A stretch of 64,000 bases of DNA from Apostichopus japonicus. Lineage: Eukaryota; Echinodermata; Holothuroidea; Aspidochirotida; Stichopodidae. Position 1 is the first letter of the stretch. Each line of letters starts with the position of its first letter. Shown here piece after piece: positions 59,801 through 64,000 of this stretch. Location: positions 21,884,898 through 21,948,897 of the forward strand of contig NC_092577.1 of the NCBI RefSeq assembly GCF_037975245.1, given 5' to 3'. Position numbers and translations under genes: made by a program. Below the pieces are notes generated by a model. That model was not told the DNA's origin, ran no database searches, and saw nothing but the letters and a program-made list of their open reading frames with translations.

Positions 59801-60009
59801 CTCATACTGTAGATTGATTCTACCAGTTAAACACATGAAACGTAGCTCTCTTTGTGCATGTTATTTAAACAGGTCGAAATGACGTCCTAGCATTCCTCAA
59901 GGTCCATGACAACTTCGGGCATGACTGGAAGACTATCAAAACAAAAGTTATGAACGAAGTTAACAAGCTACAGAAGATGTCAAAGCAAAGAGAAAAGGGC
60001 TGGCAGTGA
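44765..60009 (+). CDS. SET methyltransferase - zinc finger - tyrosine recombinase - Myb/SANT gene
   Basis: Nine exons with AG/GT borders: 44765-44884, 48651-48804, 51726-51946, 52639-55930, 56215-56262, 56653-56778, 56944-57000, 58430-58525 and 59873-60009, with a stop at 60007-60009. All phases match. They encode a basic segment, a KMT5A-like SET domain (GRGV, GRLVNHG, YDYG), an acidic linker of repeats, two zinc fingers, a Crypton-type tyrosine-recombinase domain (Arg, Arg, His, Tyr motifs kept), a Glu-rich stretch and a Myb/SANT-like C-terminus. A SET domain of this class methylates lysine, usually on histones; the recombinase fold binds DNA and may cut it. It is probably nuclear. Three one-base deficits in the big exon break the frame. 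The start may be the exon at 35659. Activity is not shown. Confidence 0.8.
44885..45697. other. Intron sequence before the LINE insertion
   Basis: Contains many TACAGTAC words and no supported exon. The last 15 bases (45683-45697) are the left target duplication of the LINE. Confidence 0.5.
45698..47158 (+). mobile_element. 5'-truncated L1/Tx1-like LINE in the intron of the SET/recombinase gene
   Basis: Carries the ORF2 segment after the YADD motif (starting LSQDLSIFERATGAKLNPEK) as a single open frame to 46998, with the C-terminal CCHC-like cluster, then the 3' UTR ending GGGTCACGTAAAAAGC. A perfect 15-base target duplication, acatggcagtaccac, lies at 45683-45697 and 47159-47173. The open frame begins in host sequence, so the predicted N-terminus is an artefact. 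The intact tail and perfect duplication suggest a recent insertion. Confidence 0.95.
47174..48650. other. Intron sequence after the LINE insertion
   Basis: AT-rich with frequent TACTGTAC words. No exon with both splice signals found. Confidence 0.45.
48651..48804 (+). CDS. SET domain N-terminal exon
   Basis: Acceptor gttttaattttag. Encodes (G)RGVVANTSFEKGDFLVHYAG and, after a variable loop, YRYFFQYEGKEW with TG of a split Cys codon before a GTAAGT donor. GKGRGV is the cofactor-binding loop, and the F-x-KGDF-x-V-x-Y-x-G pattern is that of KMT5A/PR-Set7-like SET domains. Confidence 0.85.
48805..49678. other. Intron sequence
   Basis: No exon seen. A CT-rich low-complexity tract lies at 49500-49535. 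Confidence 0.45.
49679..49865. mobile_element. Non-autonomous hAT element, 187 bp
   Basis: Perfect 15-base inverted ends, cagggcaggaattaa and ttaattcctgccctg, with a perfect 8-base target duplication, tccagcag, at 49671-49678 and 49866-49873. Confidence 0.95.
50386..50625 (-). mobile_element. tRNA(Glu-CTC)-like SINE, minus strand
   Basis: Same family as 44128-44371 in inverse orientation. The B-box-like sequence gggttcgattcccagg is closer to the tRNA consensus than in the other copy. It lies in the intron between the two SET exons. Confidence 0.85.
50626..51725. other. Intron sequence
   Basis: A short direct repeat, gggtaaaaacgccc, occurs at about 51113 and 51130. No supported exon. Confidence 0.45.
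51726..51946 (+). CDS. SET domain C-terminal exon
   Basis: Acceptor ctttatttgtag. Completes the split Cys and encodes MDATEEPAEGPCLGRLVNHG, then ALCLFAVRDIQKGEELLYDY and G, and ends at AAG before GTGAAT. NH of the N-H-x motif and the YDYG tyrosine, both near the active site of SET enzymes, are kept. No post-SET cysteines follow, as in KMT5A. Confidence 0.85.
51947..52638. other. Intron sequence
   Basis: No exon or named repeat; the acceptor tgccttttctag ends it. Confidence 0.5.
52639..55930 (+). CDS. Large exon: acidic repeats, two zinc fingers and tyrosine recombinase
   Basis: From the acceptor it reads IKPLCQDIQKDTPANKLDSF. Tandem repeats of about 96 residues (marks ECQDSL, LPAN-DCSSL, DKRSVVEGKQ) run from about 52,780 to 53,710, then Ser/Glu-rich sequence with SYAPHSDVESDGSQ twice. 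Finger 1 is LCIFC...HIAKQHH (54360-54422), finger 2 CNICSGFYAKRYIRRHLEFC (54584-54643). The recombinase has Arg I in FNARRGGEPSRL (55388 on), Arg II in TKNRHRVSTMF (55750 on), His in KHLGHS (55825 on) and Tyr in NIYQ (55858-55869). One-base deficits near 54470, 55085 and 55605 each move the frame the same way; the protein reads through coherently across them. The exon ends GAAG before GTAGGA. Confidence 0.8.
52780..53710 (+). repeat. Coding tandem repeat, unit about 288 bp
   Basis: The DNA marker gttgtagaagggaaacaag recurs at about 53020, 53306 and 53594, with a more diverged fourth unit beyond. The unit encodes about 96 acidic residues with conserved ECQDSL and RSVVEGKQ blocks. Spacing is a multiple of three, so repeat number can change without breaking the frame. 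Confidence 0.85.
56215..56262 (+). CDS. Microexon of the SET/recombinase gene
   Basis: 48 bases, acceptor cttccacaccag, donor GTGAGC, encoding GEEALACTPGTSYANT. It starts and ends in the same phase, so it can be skipped without a frame change. Confidence 0.75.
56653..56778 (+). CDS. Exon with poly-Glu tract
   Basis: Acceptor gttttctgttttag, donor GTAATA. Encodes EPPLELTSKGGNGITAM, a run of Glu with one Gly from a GAA repeat (56704-56755), then ACCVNSEE. The GAA repeat is probably length-variable. Same phase at both ends. Confidence 0.75.
56944..57000 (+). CDS. Small exon of the SET/recombinase gene
   Basis: 57 bases, acceptor acttcttttttcag, donor GTAGGT, encoding DLPGELPENYSTKEQLYKP. Same phase at both ends. 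Confidence 0.75.
57001..58429. other. Intron with a hAT element and a long poly-G tract
   Basis: Holds the hAT element at 57180-57332, which contains a poly-G tract of about 15 bases (57207-57221). Otherwise no exon seen. Confidence 0.5.
57180..57332. mobile_element. Non-autonomous hAT element, 153 bp
   Basis: Ends cagtagcgtcaatc and gattgacacccatg are imperfect inverted repeats (10 of 14), flanked by a perfect 8-base target duplication, cttctatg, at 57172-57179 and 57333-57340. Confidence 0.85.
58430..58525 (+). CDS. Myb/SANT-like exon of the SET/recombinase gene
   Basis: Acceptor ttttttctttgtag, donor GTGGGC. Encodes ARKYCKWTPKQTAIVRDYFK then DYFHGRAEKKLP. The W-T-x-x-Q/E start and helical spacing resemble the first helix of a Myb/SANT-type DNA- or chromatin-binding domain, completed by the last exon. 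Confidence 0.75.
58526..59872. other. Last intron
   Basis: No exon found. The word gcaaagtcggaaatgactac occurs twice (58945 and 59236). Confidence 0.45.
59873..60009 (+). CDS. Terminal exon of the SET/recombinase gene
   Basis: Acceptor ttatttaaacag. Encodes GRNDVLAFLKVHDNFGHDWK, TIKTKVMNEVNKLQK and a basic end, then TGA at 60007-60009. The D-W-K-x-I-K-x-K-V-x-N pattern fits the last helix of a Myb/SANT-like domain. Confidence 0.75.
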
Positions 60010-60439
60010 TTCATTGGTATGAACTTGAATTCTGTAGGGAAAAAATACATAAGCGTCATCAAGTAGCTGCTGAAAAACAATTTGTGGACTAGAGCTTGAA
60101 TTTCTGGACAAGAGCTTGTATGCCTTTCAGAAAGGTATGCATCATTATTACGTACTGGAAAATATACTCTTGAAGGATCACAGAGATTAGAACACTTCAC
60201 CTGTTGGAATAGTTGCCGCATGTATAGTCATTTTTCCATATGAACACAGTCATTAACATGATGAGAAAAATTTTCAAAGCAATTTTCATTGGATTTTTCT
60301 TCAAGTCAGTGCTGCAAATCTATTTATGGAAGCTTTCTGCCCATCCATGGTACCACCATGATTACAGAAATAGTTGGTTTGGTGCATATTATCTACAAAC
60401 TTGGCAGAATTAAGTTGACATAACAATGGAAGAACTTCT
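60010..60439. other. 3' flank of the SET/recombinase gene
   Basis: Presumed 3' UTR followed by AT-rich flank. I did not find a clear AATAAA signal. Confidence 0.35.
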
Positions 60440-63000
60440 GTCTTTTATCCATTGATGCTGACCAGTAGTAGGATTGATTTGAAATATTCATTGTCAGTCC
60501 TTGAATTGTAAATCTTTTGCTAGCAGGCTTCCTGTGTGTGTTGGTCATTCTCATACAGGTATATTTCCCTTTAAAGTACTTCAGGGGAAATATTTTCAGG
60601 GTATTGGGTATGGGTCATTCTCTTAAGGTGAAATATACATAGGTATACTTCCCTTTAAATTGCTTCAGGGAAAATATATACAGGGTATATTTCCCTCTCT
60701 TTAAGTGTTTCAGGGGAAATATGCAGAGTGTATTCCTCTTAAGGATTAACAAAAGGAACTCTACAGTAACCAATAGGTCAGGGTAGGTTGAATAGTTTGA
60801 AAAGATTTAATTTGACCCCATTAAAGCTAGTTTAACTTTAATTTCCCAACATGTATCCCCTATTGTGCCGAACTTGTTTTAAAACCCAAGAAAAAAGTTT
60901 TAAAGGGGAATACTGTGGGCAGGCACTGGATGCATCACATTAAATTTTTGAACTTTCCAAATGCAAAAGGGCACGATGGTCTACTGAGACCTTGAGTATC
61001 AACAAATGCATGCATGTACAAGAGTGTGTACAGTTTGTAAATGTTCTTTGCGACTGATGTAAAGCTACATTGAGGGTTCTATCAGGGTTGTAGCTAGCCA
61101 AATTTGAGTGCAGGGTAATTGTCTGACCGGTGAAAGCGCCTCACCCTACCCCATGGTTTCTACCCCATTTTTCAGCCATTAATTTATGGAGAAAATTTGG
61201 GGCTAGTTTTAGGTCTTGATAGGCAGATTTGTGGTGGGCGGGGAAACGTGTTTGCCTGGGGTGCCGGGCAGGAATATCGAGTGCTGGGTGCGGCCACCAT
61301 CCACCGTAGCTACAACCCTGGGTTCTATACCTGTAGTCTGAATTTATAAAAAAAAAAGACTAAACTAGTAGAGCGTTGTGTGTTTTTTATGATTTCAGTT
61401 TGTTTTATATCATCATTATATTGTTTTATATTTATCTTTTTATTTTCAAGGTACAGTTTATTTCAAGGGTTACACATTCATTTGACAGATTTAAGTGATT
61501 GGATTGACTTGAAATATTCACTGTAAGGTTGTGAATTATGTATCTTTCTTAAGCAGGCTTCATGTGTGTGCGCTGGTCATTCTCGTAAGGGGAAATATAC
61601 AGGTATATTTCCCTTTAAATTCCTCCAGGGGAATATATACAAGGTATATTTCCCCTTAAGGATTACAGTCAAAGGAAAGTTTAACTGTACAGGATTATTG
61701 ATTCCTTGCAGAGTTGCATGCTCACACATTAGAATCAATGAGGTGTTTACAAAGGAGCTCTAATTGTCTACTTTTTGATAACCTTTGCAGTGGAAGTTTA
61801 TGCCTGCATGTGTATTCTTGTACACCATCAGTATCCCTACAATAACCAAAAGATCAGAGTTGATTGAAGAGATTTAATTGAACCTTTGGTTTCCCAACCT
61901 GTATCCCCTATTGTGCTGAACTTGTTTTAAACACAAGAAGAACATGTAATGGGGAAATATACCCTGGGCAGGCACTGGATGCATCTACTAATTTAAGTAA
62001 TTAATCCGTATTTCATTTGTCAATGTAACCAACAATTGGTTTGGTGGCTGGCTTGTACAAACATGCCAGATTTTATTTGGGCGGATTCATTTTTACATAA
62101 ATTGAGAGACATCTTTTGTTTTTATGCAAAGTTGCTGCATAATATACACAGGTTATATTTCCCTTTAAATTGCTTCAGGGGAAATATATACAGGTATATT
62201 TCCTTTTAAAGTACTTCAGGGGAAATATGTTCAGGGTATATTTCCCCTTAAGGATTACAGTCAAAGGAAAGTTTAACTGTACTAATCTGTATTTCACTTG
62301 CCAATGTAGCGTACAGTTGGTTTAGTGGCTGGTATATATGAACTTGGTAGGTTTTATGTGGGAGGGTTGATTTTTCATAAATTGAGAGACCTCTGTTTTT
62401 CCATAGTTGTTGACCTCTCTAAAATGCACACACATTTAAGTTTCAAAGTTTCCAAAAATACAAAAGGATACCTTGATCTGCTGATGTGATGCCTTGAGTA
62501 TGTGAGTACTGTAGGAATTTGTCGAGAAATACATTCATGTATAAGATTAGGCACAGTTTGAAGGTTTTGTTTGTGACTGCTATGAAGGTACATTGAGGGT
62601 CCTGTACCAAGAGTCTGAATTAAAAGATAAGACTGAAGTAGTATATAATTGCTTGTTTTATTTCAGTTGGTTTTATATCACCATTACAATGATTTATATG
62701 TATCTTTTCATTTGCCAGTTAGTTTCAGCAGTTAGTTGGTAAACATCTATATGAAACATTTTCAGTCATAAGGTTGGTTTAAAATAGTGTCAAACTTTGA
62801 ATTGTGTAACCTCTTAAGTAGACTTCATGTGTGTGTAAGTCATACTTTGAAGGGGAAATATACACGGGTATATTTCCCCTTAAAAGATAGTCCAGGGGAA
62901 ATACATACAAATATATTTCCCCTTAATGTACTTCAGGGGAAAAATACAGCGTATATTTGCCTTTGAAGGGTCACAGTCAAGGGAAGGCTAAACTGTATGA
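60440..63000. repeat. Diverged tandem duplication, unit about 1.0-1.3 kb, with GGGGAAATATA motifs
   Basis: Three related blocks: compare ttcccaacatgtatccccta (60842) with 61890, gttttatatcatcattat (61402) with 62670, and the tgtgtgtgttggtcattctc marker (60534) with 61565. Within each block the motif tcaggggaaatata and its inverse tatatttccccttaa recur in clusters (60556-60730, 61580-61660, 62145-62255, 62850-62960). No coding sequence is seen. Confidence 0.7.
61083..61320. mobile_element. Non-autonomous hAT element, 238 bp
   Basis: Inverted ends cagggttgtagcta and tagctacaaccctg match perfectly over 14 bases, with a perfect 8-base target duplication, ggttctat, at 61075-61082 and 61321-61328. 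The tandem copy at 62588-62620 lacks it and shows the empty site. Confidence 0.95.
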
Positions 63001-64000
63001 ATACTGTGTTCTCGTTGGGTTGCATTACAACATACATAAATGAGTAGGATTAGTTTTTTCAAAATGAGAATTTGGTCATGTGGATCCCCCTACATTGTTT
63101 GCAGCAGGATTGTTTGCTTTCCAACGATTTATCTGTCTGTCTATCCAATGGGAGATGGGATTTTGCAGGTATGTTTACTGTTTAAAGTTTTCCGTAATGT
63201 CCGTACCCTGTAGTCACAGTAGAGATAGTTTTCCCATATATTTGATCTTTTCTTTACTAAAAAAATATTTGTGTTATCTTCTTTTCAAGGAGATAATCTG
63301 TTGACCCCTCCAGTATATGATGTATCTGTCAGAAAGATGTAGACATCCATCCATCTTCAACATAAAAATATCCAAAAAAGACCAATCGTTCGAAGATTGT
63401 TTTAGAAAATTATTTATTTCTGATGTAATCAAACCATTTAGAAAACTTAAATATTTGGTCATGATGGCTGCTTGAGTGATTTGGTGAGCATCTCGTTTCA
63501 GCCAAACTTTTATAAGGTGCTTAAACTTAACATTTTGCCACATAAATTTTCATCAGTATCACCAGTGGTTGACTTCTTTGGAAGCTTACATCCCTCAAAC
63601 ATGTTTGGATCAGTCTTTCCCCCTTCTCGATACTTCATGTTTACTTTTTTTTGTAATTAGTTAGGTTGGTAGATACCAAGAATAAACATGTTAGCATCCA
63701 CATTACTGCCCTGTGTGAAAGTGTCTTCCCTTATATGTTTTATGACAGTAGGTTCCCTCCTTAACATAAGTAAGTGTAAAGGAGGAGGAGGGGGGGGGGG
63801 GGGGAGCTGCAGCCCCCATTTGCAAAAATATTGCTGTTACCTTAGGTTCAAGAATCCAAATGTTCTGCAGGCTATTTTGAACATGTCTGAAGTCCTGCTT
63901 AGGTTACAGTGGATGTAGACTACGCGGAGTTAGTTTCCTTTTCAAACGGGACTTCATGTTAATTTATGACATATTTGGAGCTTATGTCATCCCCTACTTG
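63001..64000. other. No gene recognised
   Basis: No exon with supported splice sites. A purine-rich run with a poly-G tract lies at 63780-63805. Confidence 0.4.

Noticed and set aside
60556-62960. CRISPR-like array
   Set aside because: The GGGGAAATATA motifs are irregularly spaced, occur in both orientations and lie in an animal genome within diverged 1 kb duplications.

Overview
This window looks like genomic DNA from a repeat-rich aquatic invertebrate animal. I lean towards an echinoderm or other non-vertebrate deuterostome, but I cannot name the species. The reasons are small exons with GT/AG introns, no operons, L1/Tx1-type and CR1/L2-type LINEs, tRNA-derived SINEs, many short hAT-type elements, AGGTCA-rich tandem repeats, and very frequent TAGGCCTA and TACTGTA words.

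Layout. (1) 0.5-11 kb, minus strand: a decayed gene that ran from a KMT5A-like SET methyltransferase domain (10.5-9.5 kb), through a linker with a microexon-like array (8.4-7.3 kb), to an acidic, zinc-finger and tyrosine-recombinase exon (4.2-2.6 kb). It carries stop codons, a lost splice donor and LINE insertions. (2) 11-18 kb: repeats, one hAT element, one SINE, a deleted CR1/L2-like LINE and a 3' fragment of an L1/Tx1-like LINE. (3) 18.6-21.1 kb, plus strand: a second zinc-finger/tyrosine-recombinase gene, probably a pseudogene. (4) 21.3-28 kb, minus strand: a near full-length L1/Tx1-like LINE, itself hit by a 1.5 kb AGGTCA-rich repeat and a 411 bp hAT element. (5) 28.2-35.2 kb, plus strand: a multi-exon gene with a SAM-like first exon and a conserved C-terminal block. 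An ORF1-only LINE and a CR1-like LINE sit in its introns. (6) 35.7-60.0 kb, plus strand: a candidate first exon, then a well-supported gene of nine exons (44.8-60.0 kb) joining a SET domain, an acidic repeat linker, two zinc fingers, a Crypton-type tyrosine-recombinase domain and a Myb/SANT-like tail. Its introns hold a LINE copy, SINEs, hAT elements and several other inverted-repeat elements. (7) 60-64 kb: diverged tandem copies of a roughly 1 kb unit, one copy carrying a hAT element that another lacks.

Main point. The window contains three related genes of the zinc-finger plus tyrosine-recombinase type. Two of them, in opposite orientation, also carry a histone-methyltransferase SET domain at the N-terminus. 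The right-hand one keeps the SET landmarks and the R...R...H...Y set of a tyrosine recombinase. Its only coding faults are three one-base deficits in or beside short A/T runs, which could be assembly errors. Whether this is a host chromatin gene, a domesticated Crypton or a still mobile element cannot be settled from one window. A second theme is a pair of ORF1-only LINE copies that share only their 3' terminus with the RT-encoding LINE and have target-site duplications, so they were probably mobilised in trans.
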